Assembly (NCBI GenBank): GCA_964346815.1
Contig: CAYFWF010000023.1
Location: forward strand, 124,001 to 188,000
Reading direction: 5' to 3'
Source of the DNA: CAYFWF01 sp964346815
GTDB taxonomy: Bacteria; Acidobacteriota; Aminicenantia; Aminicenantales; Aminicenantaceae
DNA length: 64,000 nt
Every line of letters starts with the position of its first letter. The first letter of the stretch is position 1. This document shows, piece after piece, positions 27,750-37,056 of this stretch. The notes under the pieces were generated by a model. The model had not been told where the DNA came from. It saw nothing but the letters and a program-made list of their open reading frames with translations, and made no database searches. The translations under genes and the position numbers were made by a program.

Positions 27750-30700
27750 GCATGGAGTCGACTTTTATCCACCTGCACAATCATTCGGAATTCAGCATCC
27801 TCGATGGGGCCTTGAAGACCGCTGCTCTTGTGGATGCTGCTTACCAGAGTAAAATGCCGGCTGTGGCCCTGACGGATCACGGCAACATTTTCGGTGCAGT
27901 GAACTTCTTCAAGCAAGCCAAAGAGAAAAAAATCAAACCGATTCTCGGCTGCGAAATCTATGTGGCTCCGGAAAGCCGGTTCGATAAGAATCCCGATCAA
28001 AAAGGTCCCAGACACTTCCATCTTGTTCTGCTTGTCAAGGATGAAAAAGGGTACAGGAATCTGTGCCAGCTTCTTACCAAGAGTTATTTGGAGGGATTTT
28101 ACTACAAACCCCGCATCGATAAAGAATTGTTGGTCAAACACGGCGAAGGTCTGATCGGCCTTTCAGGATGTCTCAAAGGCGAAATCAGCTATTATTTGAA
28201 TTTAGGTCTGGAAGACAAGGCCGAAGAAGCGGCAGTGGAGTACGGGGCTTTCTTTGAACCCGGGGACTTCTATATTGAGATCATGGACCATGGAATCGAG
28301 GCTCAAAAGGAGGTGAACCCCAAGCTCATTAGGCTGGGGAAGAAGCTGGGCCTGCCTTTGGTCGCCACCAATGATGTCCATTATCTCCGCAAACAAGACG
28401 CGGAAAGTCATGACATCCTGCTTTGTATCCAGACGAACAAAAGGGTGACTGACCAGGAAAGGATCAGGTTTTCCACCCAGGAGTTTTACTTCAAGTCGAA
28501 CGAAGAGATGATGGCGCTCTTCAGAGATATCCCGGAAGCGATCCAGAATACAACCAAAATTGCAGCGAAATGCAACTTCGTTTTTCCCCTTTCTGGATAT
28601 TTCCTGCCGAATTTCAAAGCGCCGGAGGATCTTTCCTTGAGTGAGTACTTCGACAGGGTTGTCCGACAAGGTTTCGAAGAAAAGATGCAGGTGTTGTCAT
28701 CCCTGATCGAGGGAGGAGAGCTTCCCGGTCGAAAAGTCTATGAGAGACGCTTGGAAAAGGAAATCAGGCTGGTCAAAGATATGGGATTCGAGGGGTACTT
28801 TTTGATCGTTGGGGATATCATCCGTGAGGCACGTTCGAGAAGTGTTCCGGTGGGTCCAGGCAGAGGGTCGGCAGCAGGAAGTCTTCTCGCCTTCAGCCTG
28901 GGCATAACTTCTATAGATCCCCTGGAATACGATCTTCTCTTCGAAAGATTTCTAAACCCGGAGCGGATAAGCCTTCCGGATATCGATATCGATTTCTGTG
29001 GCAGGCGAAGAGATGAGGTCCTTTCTTATGTTACCCAAAAATATGGAAGAGAGAATGTCTGCCAGATCATAACCTTTGGGACGATGGCGGCTCGACAGGC
29101 CGTTCGAGACGTTGGGAGGGCATTAGAAGTTCCTCTCCCCGAGGTGGACAGGATCGCCAAGATGATTCCGCCTTTCGGGCCAGATTCTTCTATTGAAGGA
29201 GCGCTGAAAAACATCCATCAACTTCGTGAAATGAGAGATCGAGATGCTAAAATAACCCATCTTCTCTCTGTCGCTCAGAAACTGGAGGGGCAGGTGCGTC
29301 ATCCTTCCATACATGCGGCGGGGATCGTGATCACACCGAAACCACTCGTTGAATTCATGCCTCTGTACCAGTCCGTAAAAGGTGAAATAACGACTCAATT
29401 TCCGATGGGAGACATCGAAGCGATAGGGCTTCTCAAGATGGACCTTCTTGGACTCCGTAACCTCACGGTCATACAAGATACGGTGGATTTAGTCAGGAGA
29501 GATAACGGTGACGGGATCGACATGGATCAAATCCCCCTCGACGATGAAAAAACCTTCGAGGTTTTCCAGCTTGGAAATACAGACGGAGTATTCCAGTTTG
29601 AAAGTGTGGGAATGAAGGATTTGCTCAGGAACTACAAGCCGGAGTCTCTGCGAGACCTGATCGCATTGAATGCCCTCTACAGACCAGGTCCATTGAAAAG
29701 CGGAATGACGGATGAGTTCGTCAAACGGAAGAACCATCCGGATCGCATCAGTTATGAATTCCCGGAGCTCGAGCTTATCCTGAAGGAAACAAGAGGCATT
29801 ATTGTTTATCAAGAGCAGGTGATGCAGATCGCCACAGAGCTTGCGGGGTATTCTATGGCAGAGAGCGATCTTCTGCGCAAAGCAATGGGAAAAAAGATTT
29901 CTTCGGTCATGAAGGCGCAGAAACAGCGTTTTATCAAAGGCGCCAAGGAAAAAGGCGTATCCCAGGCGAAAGCCAATAAAATTTTCGAGCTGATCAAGAA
30001 TTTTGCCGGATATGGATTCAATAAATCCCACAGTGCAGCATATGCCTTTCTGGCCTATCGAACGGCTTACTTAAAGGCCCATTATCCCTTTTATTTTTTG
30101 GCTGCACTCTTGACTTCGGAAGCCGAGAGGGGAGCGACCTCCCAGGTGGTTAAGTATATCAACGAGTGCAAAGACATGGGGATAGAAGTGCTGCCGCCCG
30201 ATATCAACGAGAGCGATTTCAATTTTACCGTCTCTAAAGGAAAGATTCGGTTTGGGCTCTCGGCTATCAAGAATGTTGGTGAAGGCGCTATACGTGCTTT
30301 GATTAAAACCAGAGAGAAGAAAGGCGGATTTAAGTCTCCATTCGATATCTTTGGCGGGGCAGACCCCAAAACTCTGAACCGCAAAGTGATCGAAAGTCTG
30401 ATCAAGGCAGGTGCCCTCGATTCCTTGGGCTGGAAAAGGTCTCAGATGTTTCATCTTGTGGATAAGATGATCGACTATGCCCACGATATGCAAAAGATCA
30501 ACTCCTCGAAGCAGAACCTCCTTTTTGGGCAAAGCCATATCGAAACACCGCATATTCCTCCCGAGGTTCAAGAAATGAGGGAATGGGACGAGCCCCTCTT
30601 TCTTTCATACGAGAAGGATGCGTTAGGCTTTTACATCACCGGTCATCCTCTGACTCATTATGGGAAGCAGCTGAACAGTCTGGTTTCACATTCGATAAAC

Positions 30701-31228
30701 CAGCTGGATGATGAGAAGGACTTCAACAACGAGATAAGACTTGCCGGCATTATATCTTCTGTGAAGCCTTTGAAGACGAAAAAAGACGAGAGGATGGCTA
30801 CTCTGATACTGGAAGATTTGAGTGGCCGCATCGAGGTAGTCGTTTTTCCAGACAGTTACAAAAAATTTTTTGAATATCTGCGGGAAGATCGGCTTGTCTG
30901 GATAAAGGGAAAGTTTTTAGGCGAGGGAGAAAGCCGAAGAGTTCACCTGTTGCAGATTATGCCATTGGAGGACGCTTTTCAAAAACAGGCGAAAAGAGTG
31001 ATATTCAGGATTTTTCTTCCTGGTATCGAGGAAACCGCTTTTGAAGAGTTGAAATCCATTCTGGACAAAAACCAGGGGAGTTGTCCTGTTCTTTTCGAAC
31101 TCGAGAAGCCTCATTCTTATCGGATGGTCGTTCAATCGAGAAATATTCAGGGAGTCGTGCCCTCTGAAGAGCTCATCAAGGACATCGAGCATTTGCTCGG
31201 GGAAAACTCTGTCTATGTTGAATACTAA
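27740..31228 (+). CDS. dnaE: DNA polymerase III alpha subunit
   Basis: 1162 residues. The PHP domain opens the protein (HLHNHSEFSILDG; LTDHGN). The polymerase palm has GRGSAAGSLLAF at about 375 and the catalytic Asp pair in PDIDIDF near 413-419; fingers, HhH (tandem helix-hairpin-helix) and an OB fold near 1000 (IRLAGIISSVKPL) follow. It is the replicative polymerase of the DnaE1 type. The ATG at 27740 has AGGGA seven bases upstream and lies 10 bases inside guaA; an ATG at 27746 in an ATGA overlap is the alternative. Confidence 0.97.
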   Translation: MGMSMESTFIHLHNHSEFSILDGALKTAALVDAAYQSKMPAVALTDHGNIFGAVNFFKQAKEKKIKPILGCEIYVAPESRFDKNPDQKGPRHFHLVLLVKDEKGYRNLCQLLTKSYLEGFYYKPRIDKELLVKHGEGLIGLSGCLKGEISYYLNLGLEDKAEEAAVEYGAFFEPGDFYIEIMDHGIEAQKEVNPKLIRLGKKLGLPLVATNDVHYLRKQDAESHDILLCIQTNKRVTDQERIRFSTQEFYFKSNEEMMALFRDIPEAIQNTTKIAAKCNFVFPLSGYFLPNFKAPEDLSLSEYFDRVVRQGFEEKMQVLSSLIEGGELPGRKVYERRLEKEIRLVKDMGFEGYFLIVGDIIREARSRSVPVGPGRGSAAGSLLAFSLGITSIDPLEYDLLFERFLNPERISLPDIDIDFCGRRRDEVLSYVTQKYGRENVCQIITFGTMAARQAVRDVGRALEVPLPEVDRIAKMIPPFGPDSSIEGALKNIHQLREMRDRDAKITHLLSVAQKLEGQVRHPSIHAAGIVITPKPLVEFMPLYQSVKGEITTQFPMGDIEAIGLLKMDLLGLRNLTVIQDTVDLVRRDNGDGIDMDQIPLDDEKTFEVFQLGNTDGVFQFESVGMKDLLRNYKPESLRDLIALNALYRPGPLKSGMTDEFVKRKNHPDRISYEFPELELILKETRGIIVYQEQVMQIATELAGYSMAESDLLRKAMGKKISSVMKAQKQRFIKGAKEKGVSQAKANKIFELIKNFAGYGFNKSHSAAYAFLAYRTAYLKAHYPFYFLAALLTSEAERGATSQVVKYINECKDMGIEVLPPDINESDFNFTVSKGKIRFGLSAIKNVGEGAIRALIKTREKKGGFKSPFDIFGGADPKTLNRKVIESLIKAGALDSLGWKRSQMFHLVDKMIDYAHDMQKINSSKQNLLFGQSHIETPHIPPEVQEMREWDEPLFLSYEKDALGFYITGHPLTHYGKQLNSLVSHSINQLDDEKDFNNEIRLAGIISSVKPLKTKKDERMATLILEDLSGRIEVVVFPDSYKKFFEYLREDRLVWIKGKFLGEGESRRVHLLQIMPLEDAFQKQAKRVIFRIFLPGIEETAFEELKSILDKNQGSCPVLFELEKPHSYRMVVQSRNIQGVVPSEELIKDIEHLLGENSVYVEY

Positions 31229-31257
31229 TGGGATCAGACACCTTGGAATATAGATAG

Positions 31258-31824
31258 ATGCCTTACAAAGTTATCATCGCCGATGACTCCCCTTCTGTCC
31301 AGAAGATTATCCAAATGTCTTTTCCTGCCTCAGAGTTCGAAATATTTGCTTTCAGCGATGGGAAAGAATTCGTTGATTCTCTCAACCGGGTTAGACCGGA
31401 CGCCATCCTCTTGAACCTTTCCCTTCCAGAAAAGGATGGCTACGAGGTCGGAGCCTTTATTAAAAAGCAAGAAGAATTCAGGCAGATTCCGCTCATATTG
31501 TTGAAGGAAGCCTTCGAACCTCTCGATAAAGAGAGAGCGGCCGCTTTTGAGTACGATGAGCTCATTCAGAAGCCTTTCGATTCGCAGATGTTGGTCCAGA
31601 TGGTGCGGACTATGATCGAAGGACAGAAAATCCCGAATACCCTTCCAGAAGAGCCTGTCTGGGGTGAAGAGTCCCCAGAGGAGCGAAGAGTGGAAACGGA
31701 TGAGAAATTCAGACATCTGGTCAAACAAGAAATCCTTGATGTGGAAAGAGAACTGGAAAAACGGATAAAAGCTAGGATACTCGCAGAGCTCAAAATGTGG
31801 CTCATTGATTACCAGAAGAAGTAG
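31258..31824 (+). CDS. Receiver-domain protein lacking the phospho-acceptor Asp
   Basis: 188 residues. Residues 1-120 are a CheY-like receiver: acidic pocket Asp9-Asp10 (IIADDS), and Lys in the IQKPF loop. At the phosphorylation site ILLDL it reads ILLNL, with Asn53 instead of Asp (codon AAC), and the usual Ser/Thr after beta-4 appears to be Lys. It therefore probably cannot be phosphorylated and works as a constitutive or ligand-gated pseudo-receiver. Residues 140-188 form a charged helix, perhaps a dimerisation or partner-binding coil, with no DNA-binding domain. It follows dnaE by 29 bases. Confidence 0.88.
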   Translation: MPYKVIIADDSPSVQKIIQMSFPASEFEIFAFSDGKEFVDSLNRVRPDAILLNLSLPEKDGYEVGAFIKKQEEFRQIPLILLKEAFEPLDKERAAAFEYDELIQKPFDSQMLVQMVRTMIEGQKIPNTLPEEPVWGEESPEERRVETDEKFRHLVKQEILDVERELEKRIKARILAELKMWLIDYQKK

Positions 31825-31905
31825 TCCCCCTTACACGAATACGAAAACATCTGCCCTGATTTCAGACCCATCATTGTTTTTGAACCTGCTGCTCCGAGTT
31901 GAGTC

Positions 31906-32082
31906 ATGGAGGCACCTCTGACCGAGTTGGATACCCTCGAAGAACGGCCGGAATGCCTGGGCCAGGCTGGATCGGAATCTTCAATAACCGCTTCAACCAT
32001 CCCTGAAAGTCACATTTATCCGGGGAAAAGAGATGCTCACCTTATTCAGAAAACAGAGGAAAAAATATCATTAAATTGGTAA
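31906..32082 (+). CDS. Possible small protein of unknown function
   Basis: A 58-codon frame in the 289-base gap between the receiver gene and valS. It begins MEAPLTELDTLEERPE and is acidic then basic, with no hydrophobic segment or known motif. There is no ribosome site before the ATG, so it may be chance. The opposite strand is also open over this interval, which adds nothing in favour of either. Nothing else is seen in the gap. Confidence 0.2.
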   Translation: MEAPLTELDTLEERPECLGQAGSESSITASTIPESHIYPGKRDAHLIQKTEEKISLNW

Positions 32083-32113
32083 AATAAGGCTCTGATATCG
32101 AAGGATAGATAGA

Positions 32114-34756
32114 ATGATGAAAGAAAAAATCGTTTTGCCCAAAGCTTATGATCCGGAACCGGTTGAAGATAAATGGTCCTCATTCTGGATTGAAGAAGGT
32201 GTATTTACGCCGAAAATGCCTTCTCCGGAGAAAGTGTTCTCGATGGTTCTGCCTCCTCCGAACGTAACGGGATCGCTTCATATGGGGCATGCGCTGTGTT
32301 TCACTTTACCTGATATCATCGTTCGATGGAAGAGGATGAAAGGATACAATACACTGTGGCTTCCGGGAACGGATCATGCCAGCATCGCTGTTCATAACGT
32401 GATCGAGCAAAGCTTGGAAGAGAAAGGCCTTTCAAGGGAAAAGCTGGGCAGAGAAAAGTTTCTTGAAATCGCATGGGATTGGAAAAACAGATACGGTAGC
32501 ATGATCGTGAACCAGCTCAAGAGGCTCGGGGCTTCTCTGGACTGGACGAGGGAGAGATTCACTTTAGACCGCGGCTTTCAAAAAGCAGTCATACGCGTGT
32601 TTGTCGACCTTTACGAAGAAGGACTTATTTATAGGGATTATTATCTGGTGAACAGATGCCCACACTGTGGAACTGTCCTTTCGGACATCGAAGTTGAACA
32701 CAGAGAGCTGGAGTCGAAGCTTTATTATATGAAGTATCCGGTTAAAAATTCGAAAGAAAATATCGTTGTGGCCACAACCCGCCCGGAAACGATGCTCGGG
32801 GATACAGGGGTGGCTGTTCATCCAGAAGATAAACGCTATACCAAGTATGTGGGAAAAAAGGTTATTCTTCCTCTTCAAAACAGGGAAATTCCTGTCATTG
32901 CTGACGAACAGGTAGAAATGGAATTCGGTACAGGGGCAGTTAAAGTAACGCCTGCACATGATTCTGTAGATTTCGAGTTGGGGAAACGTCACCATCTTGA
33001 ACAGGTTATCGTCATCGATGGGTCTGGAAAGATGACCAAAGAGGCTGGTGAAGATTTTGAAGGATTGGACAGGTTTGAGTGTCGACGCAAAGTGCTTGCC
33101 CGTCTTGAAGAACTGGACCTCATCGAAAAGACAGAGAATTATCGGCATGCAGTCGGTCACTGTTACCGCTGTAAAAGCATCATCGAGCCCCATTTGTCCT
33201 GGCAGTGGTTCGTCAAGATAAAGCCTCTTGCAGAGGATGCCATTCGTGTTGTCGAGGAAGGGCAGATCGAATTTATTCCTCCCAATTGGGCCAAGACCTA
33301 TTTTGAGTGGATGTACAATATTCATGACTGGTGCATTTCTCGACAGTTGTGGTGGGGACACAGAATTCCAGCCTGGTATTGTCAGGATTGTGATGAGGTA
33401 ATCGTGGCCGAATCGGCTCCCGATCGTTGTCATAAGTGCCGGAGCCAAAATCTTATCCAAGAAGAAGATGTTTTGGACACCTGGTTCAGCTCAGCGCTCT
33501 GGCCCTTTGCTACGATGGGTTGGCCGGAGGAGACCGAAGACTTGAAAACGTTCTATCCGACAGACCTCATGGCGACTGGATTCGATATCATATTCTTTTG
33601 GGTAGCCCGAATGATCATGATGGGGCTTAAGTTTGCCAAGGATATTCCTTTCCGCCATGTGTTCATAAATGGCTTGGTCCGCGATTTTAAAAGACGCAAA
33701 ATGAGCAAATCCGAGGGGAATATTATCGATCCTCTCGAAATGATGGAGAAGTATGGAACGGACGCATTGCGGTTCACCCTCGCTGCCTTGGCCATTCCAG
33801 GAATGGATATCTCTCTCAGCGAAGAGCGAATGGCGGGCTACAGGGCATTTGTGAACAAAATCTGGAATGCATCTCGTTTCGTTCTGATGAATTTGGAAAA
33901 ACCGGAGCTTAAGGTCGAAGAGAAAGACCTGACCCTGGCCGACAGATGGATCAGGAGTCGGCTGACTAGAGCCATCGGTGACATGGATTCTTCATTGGAG
34001 GACTATAAATTTTATGAGGCCGCAGACAAAATCTACCATTTTGTCTGGCACGAATTTTGTGATTGGTACATCGAGCTTTCCAAGCCGAGCTTGGAGCAGG
34101 GAAACCAGACAAGTCTGGCCGTTTTAGTGGATACTCTGGATCAGATTTTGAGGCTCCTGCATCCGTTCATGCCCTATGTGACAGAAGAAATTTGGCAGCA
34201 CGTTCCCTTCTCCGATAAATCCTTGGCTCTTGCTTCCTTTCCTGCAGCAGATTCTCGCTTGAGAGACAAGAACTCTGAAGCGAGCATGAAAATTCTCCAA
34301 GGTGCAATAGTCGAAGTGCGAACTTTGAAGGCCGAAAACGGGATTCCGTTGAAAGAAAAGATCAATCTTTTGGTGAAGTGCGCCGGAACAGAAGAACGGA
34401 TCGTGGACAAACATCGGATCTTTTTTAAATCTTTGGCCAACGTCCAGAATATAGAATTGCTCGACGAGCTGCCAAAAGGGCAGAAATTGTTGAAGGGAGT
34501 TTCAGGGTCGATAGAAATGGCAATTCCACTCGAGGAAGGATTGATCGACTTCGAAAGGGAAAAACTCCGCCTGGAGAGAGAAATCGCTCGAATAGAAACA
34601 GAGATCGAGAAGATCGAGAAACGGATGCGCAGTAAAGGCTTTCTGGATAGGGCACCCCGTGATATTATCGAAGAAACAAAAGAGAGATTGGAAGAACTTC
34701 GAGCCCGGAAGAGAAAACTCAATGAAAATTTGGAGCACATTCTCTTGTTGATGTAA
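32114..34756 (+). CDS. valS: Valine-tRNA ligase
   Basis: 880 residues, full length. The class I signatures are HMGH near residues 56-59 (PPNVTGSLHMGH) and KMSKS at 529-533. The CP1 editing domain (about 190-330) holds ATTRPETMLGDTGVAVHP and the GTGAVKVTPAHD editing motif. A zinc-ribbon-like Cys cluster occurs near 430-450 (CQDCDE, CHKCRS). The C-terminal coiled coil (810-880) is the ValRS arm that contacts tRNA. ATG at 32114 or the adjacent 32117 could be the start. The tRNA-Val gene of this window lies 15 kb downstream. Confidence 0.98.
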   Translation: MMKEKIVLPKAYDPEPVEDKWSSFWIEEGVFTPKMPSPEKVFSMVLPPPNVTGSLHMGHALCFTLPDIIVRWKRMKGYNTLWLPGTDHASIAVHNVIEQSLEEKGLSREKLGREKFLEIAWDWKNRYGSMIVNQLKRLGASLDWTRERFTLDRGFQKAVIRVFVDLYEEGLIYRDYYLVNRCPHCGTVLSDIEVEHRELESKLYYMKYPVKNSKENIVVATTRPETMLGDTGVAVHPEDKRYTKYVGKKVILPLQNREIPVIADEQVEMEFGTGAVKVTPAHDSVDFELGKRHHLEQVIVIDGSGKMTKEAGEDFEGLDRFECRRKVLARLEELDLIEKTENYRHAVGHCYRCKSIIEPHLSWQWFVKIKPLAEDAIRVVEEGQIEFIPPNWAKTYFEWMYNIHDWCISRQLWWGHRIPAWYCQDCDEVIVAESAPDRCHKCRSQNLIQEEDVLDTWFSSALWPFATMGWPEETEDLKTFYPTDLMATGFDIIFFWVARMIMMGLKFAKDIPFRHVFINGLVRDFKRRKMSKSEGNIIDPLEMMEKYGTDALRFTLAALAIPGMDISLSEERMAGYRAFVNKIWNASRFVLMNLEKPELKVEEKDLTLADRWIRSRLTRAIGDMDSSLEDYKFYEAADKIYHFVWHEFCDWYIELSKPSLEQGNQTSLAVLVDTLDQILRLLHPFMPYVTEEIWQHVPFSDKSLALASFPAADSRLRDKNSEASMKILQGAIVEVRTLKAENGIPLKEKINLLVKCAGTEERIVDKHRIFFKSLANVQNIELLDELPKGQKLLKGVSGSIEMAIPLEEGLIDFEREKLRLEREIARIETEIEKIEKRMRSKGFLDRAPRDIIEETKERLEELRARKRKLNENLEHILLLM

Positions 34757-34825
34757 GCATTCCTGGATGCTTTCTGTGATAATGGCAAACTAGAGAATTG
34801 TTGGTGAGTTTTTGCGCAATTTTCT

Positions 34826-34854
34826 TTGTCTAACTCCACAATTTATTCTATATT
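34826..34854 (+). promoter_or_regulatory. Promoter of the birA-coaX operon
   Basis: TTGTCT (34826-34831), a 17-base spacer and TATATT (34849-34854). Transcription would begin near 34861, which is after the ATG at 34859 and supports the ATG at 34874 as the birA start on an almost leaderless message. Confidence 0.55.
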
Positions 34855-34873
34855 AGTAATGCCCATTGAAGTC

Positions 34874-35632
34874 ATGATAATCGGTAAAAAGATAATTCGG
34901 GTCGAATCCTGTTCCTCGACCAATGACCTGGCCAACGAGAAAGCCCTCCGGGGTGAGGAAGAAGGCACCGTGATCATTGCCGAAAATCAAACGGCAGGCA
35001 GAGGAACAAAGGGGCGTAAGTGGTTTTCTGTCAGCAAAAAAGGGCTCTACCTCTCCATAATCCTTCGTCCCCGAAGAAGAGATCTCTCTCTGCTTCCCCT
35101 TGCATTTGGATTGGCTGTGAAGGATGCTCTTTTCGAGGCAGAAAATCTTGCCGTAAGGCTCAAGTGGCCGAATGACCTTGTCTGTGCTGGAAAAAAACTG
35201 GGTGGCATATTGTGTGAGGCAAGCTTTTTGGGCAATGAGATGAACCACGCGATTCTTGGGATTGGCATAAATTTGAATCATGACTATGATGATTTTCCCG
35301 AGGAATTCCGTTCTCAAGCTACCTCCTTGAAGCTTTTGCTCAAAAAATGTATCGACAGGGATGATTTGCTCTCCAAGACCTGGGGGATATTGGATGATTG
35401 GTATCATTTTTTCCTTCAAGGGAATGATCTCCAGATCGTTAGAGGCTTCGAGGACAGCTCGATTTTCTCTATAGGCGAAGTGTTGGCTTTGAAAACAGAA
35501 AAGGAAAGATGTAGAGGGGAATACGCTGGAATTGACCCGCAGGGGCGGTTGATACTGGTAGATGGCGGAAGAAAGCGCACCCTCTTGGCTGCAGACGTCA
35601 TCGATATCGACAAGGAGTCTAAGGAGGACTGA
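34874..35632 (+). CDS. birA: Biotin-[acetyl-CoA-carboxylase] ligase, monofunctional
   Basis: 252 residues from the ATG at 34874; an ATG at 34859 would add five residues but lies upstream of the predicted transcript start. It has the biotinyl-AMP loop GRGTKGRKW, KWPNDL with the catalytic Lys, GGIL, and a C-terminal SH3-like domain (from about 205). The N-terminal helix-turn-helix of bifunctional BirA is absent, so it attaches biotin to carboxylase carrier protein but should not repress transcription. coaX starts two bases after its stop. Confidence 0.93.
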   Translation: MIIGKKIIRVESCSSTNDLANEKALRGEEEGTVIIAENQTAGRGTKGRKWFSVSKKGLYLSIILRPRRRDLSLLPLAFGLAVKDALFEAENLAVRLKWPNDLVCAGKKLGGILCEASFLGNEMNHAILGIGINLNHDYDDFPEEFRSQATSLKLLLKKCIDRDDLLSKTWGILDDWYHFFLQGNDLQIVRGFEDSSIFSIGEVLALKTEKERCRGEYAGIDPQGRLILVDGGRKRTLLAADVIDIDKESKED

Positions 35633-35633
35633 A

Positions 35634-36404
35634 ATGCTGTTGGCAGTGGATATAGGGAACACAAACATCGCTTCAGGGATATTTGAAGGAAAAAGCCTGA
35701 TCCAGCACTGGAAGATCAGAACGGAGAGGGATAAGACCAGCGATGAGTATGGGATCGCACTGTTGAATTTGCTCGCCCTGAAAAAACTCGATCCGAAAAG
35801 TATAAAATCAGTTATTATCTCCAGTGTCGTTCCTCCTCTCACGCCGGTGTTTCAGGAATTGAGTCAAAATCTTTTGAAAATAAAACCTATGGTTGTAGGC
35901 CCAGGTTTAAGGACCGGAATGCCTATACTGTATGAAAATCCCCAGGAAGTTGGAGCGGATAGAGTGGTCGCGTCCGTAGCTGCGTTCGAGAAATTTGGAG
36001 GTCCAGTGATCGTCGTAGATTTTGGGACAGCCACCACTTTCGATGCCGTTTCCGCTAAAGGAGAATATCTGGGAGGCTCTATTGCCCCGGGCATTCAGAT
36101 TGCTGCAGAGGCTCTGTATCTGAAGACGGCTAAACTCCCCAGGATAGAGATCAAAAAACCTCAATATGCAATCGGGCGAACCACAGTGACAAGCATGCAG
36201 TCTGGACTGTATTTTGGCTATATCGGACTCATTTCCAATATTATCAGGGAGATTTCTAAAGAACTGGGCGAAGATATTAAAGTGGTGGCCACGGGAAGCT
36301 TCGCTTCTCAGATTTTTCCCGACCTTCAGATCATTTCAGAACTCCATCCCCATCTCGTTTTGGAAGGCCTCAGAATCGTTCATGACCGGAACAAGGTGTT
36401 ATGA
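35634..36404 (+). CDS. coaX: Type III pantothenate kinase
   Basis: 256 residues from the ATG at 35634, with AGGAG seven bases upstream. ASKHA-fold motifs are in place: DIGNTN at 6-11 (phosphate 1), the GADR pantothenate-site motif, DFGTATTFD (phosphate 2) and GGSIAPG. It phosphorylates pantothenate in the first step of CoA synthesis; this type needs a monovalent cation and is not inhibited by CoA. The birA-coaX order is widespread. Its stop overlaps the next gene in ATGA. Confidence 0.96.
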   Translation: MLLAVDIGNTNIASGIFEGKSLIQHWKIRTERDKTSDEYGIALLNLLALKKLDPKSIKSVIISSVVPPLTPVFQELSQNLLKIKPMVVGPGLRTGMPILYENPQEVGADRVVASVAAFEKFGGPVIVVDFGTATTFDAVSAKGEYLGGSIAPGIQIAAEALYLKTAKLPRIEIKKPQYAIGRTTVTSMQSGLYFGYIGLISNIIREISKELGEDIKVVATGSFASQIFPDLQIISELHPHLVLEGLRIVHDRNKVL

Positions 36405-37042
36405 GCGGAAAGAAAAACGAATCAAGCTTTTATTTTCAGACGATTGCGCACTTTTTTTTCCAACAGCGCGGTTCGCCTTTTTTCCTCTCCTCGAATGAAC
36501 TGGATGCTATCGCAGGCTGGAAAGAGAAAGGAATCCCTGTTCAAGTGGCCCTCGAGGGGATAAGGGATTGTTTTGCTTACCACAGGAGGAGGAAGCCGGG
36601 CCGGAAGAACAAAATTCATTCTTTGGTCTTCTGCCGTTCATTTGTCCTCCGGGCATTCGAGTTTTACCAAGAGAGAAAAGTGGGGAGTGGCTCGAAAATA
36701 ATCGCTGAGGGTGAGAGGAAAAAACGATTGGGAAAAGCAGTGGATAGCTTTTTAAAAGGCTGTCCTGAAGAGCTTAAGGAACTGAGAGAAATATTTTCTC
36801 ATTTAAAAAAAATGCTCTCCAGGGAATTTGATGAGGACAGACTCGAACGGATTGAACAAAAGGTGGAGAGATGGTTGATCAGGAATGTATCGGAGTCAAA
36901 AAGAGACGAGATCCGCAGTGAGGTGAACAGAGAATACCCGGATGAAAAAGGACCGGAACATACCCGTATTCTCGAATTGAAGATCATCAAGCACATGCGG
37001 GAAAAGTACAAAATCCCCCACATCTCTCTGTATTATTATTAG
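36401..37042 (+). CDS. Unknown protein coupled to coaX
   Basis: 213 residues. The N-terminal 70 residues have a regular pattern: FFFQQRGSPFFLSS, then helices with IAGWKEKGIPVQVALEGIRDCF, then RKNKIHSLVFC. The rest is charged and helical, with many Lys, Arg and Glu. From memory a family with this FF..RG...LS...W...GIP..V...GI..F pattern occurs in Acidobacteria, without known function; I could not check this. The helical, winged-helix-like start suggests nucleic-acid or protein binding, but no catalytic residue stands out. Four-base ATGA overlap with coaX; rnr follows after 14 bases. Confidence 0.75.
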   Translation: MSGKKNESSFYFQTIAHFFFQQRGSPFFLSSNELDAIAGWKEKGIPVQVALEGIRDCFAYHRRRKPGRKNKIHSLVFCRSFVLRAFEFYQERKVGSGSKIIAEGERKKRLGKAVDSFLKGCPEELKELREIFSHLKKMLSREFDEDRLERIEQKVERWLIRNVSESKRDEIRSEVNREYPDEKGPEHTRILELKIIKHMREKYKIPHISLYYY

Positions 37043-37056
37043 ATCCGAATGTCATT

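Noticed and set aside
31809..32000. 63-codon minus-strand frame between the receiver gene and valS
   Set aside because: No ribosome site; it runs into the 3' end of the receiver gene and matches nothing I know.
32564..33460. 298-codon minus-strand frame inside valS
   Set aside because: Antisense shadow of the synthetase core.
34853..35842. 329-codon minus-strand frame spanning birA and coaX
   Set aside because: It runs antisense across two conserved genes and their junction.
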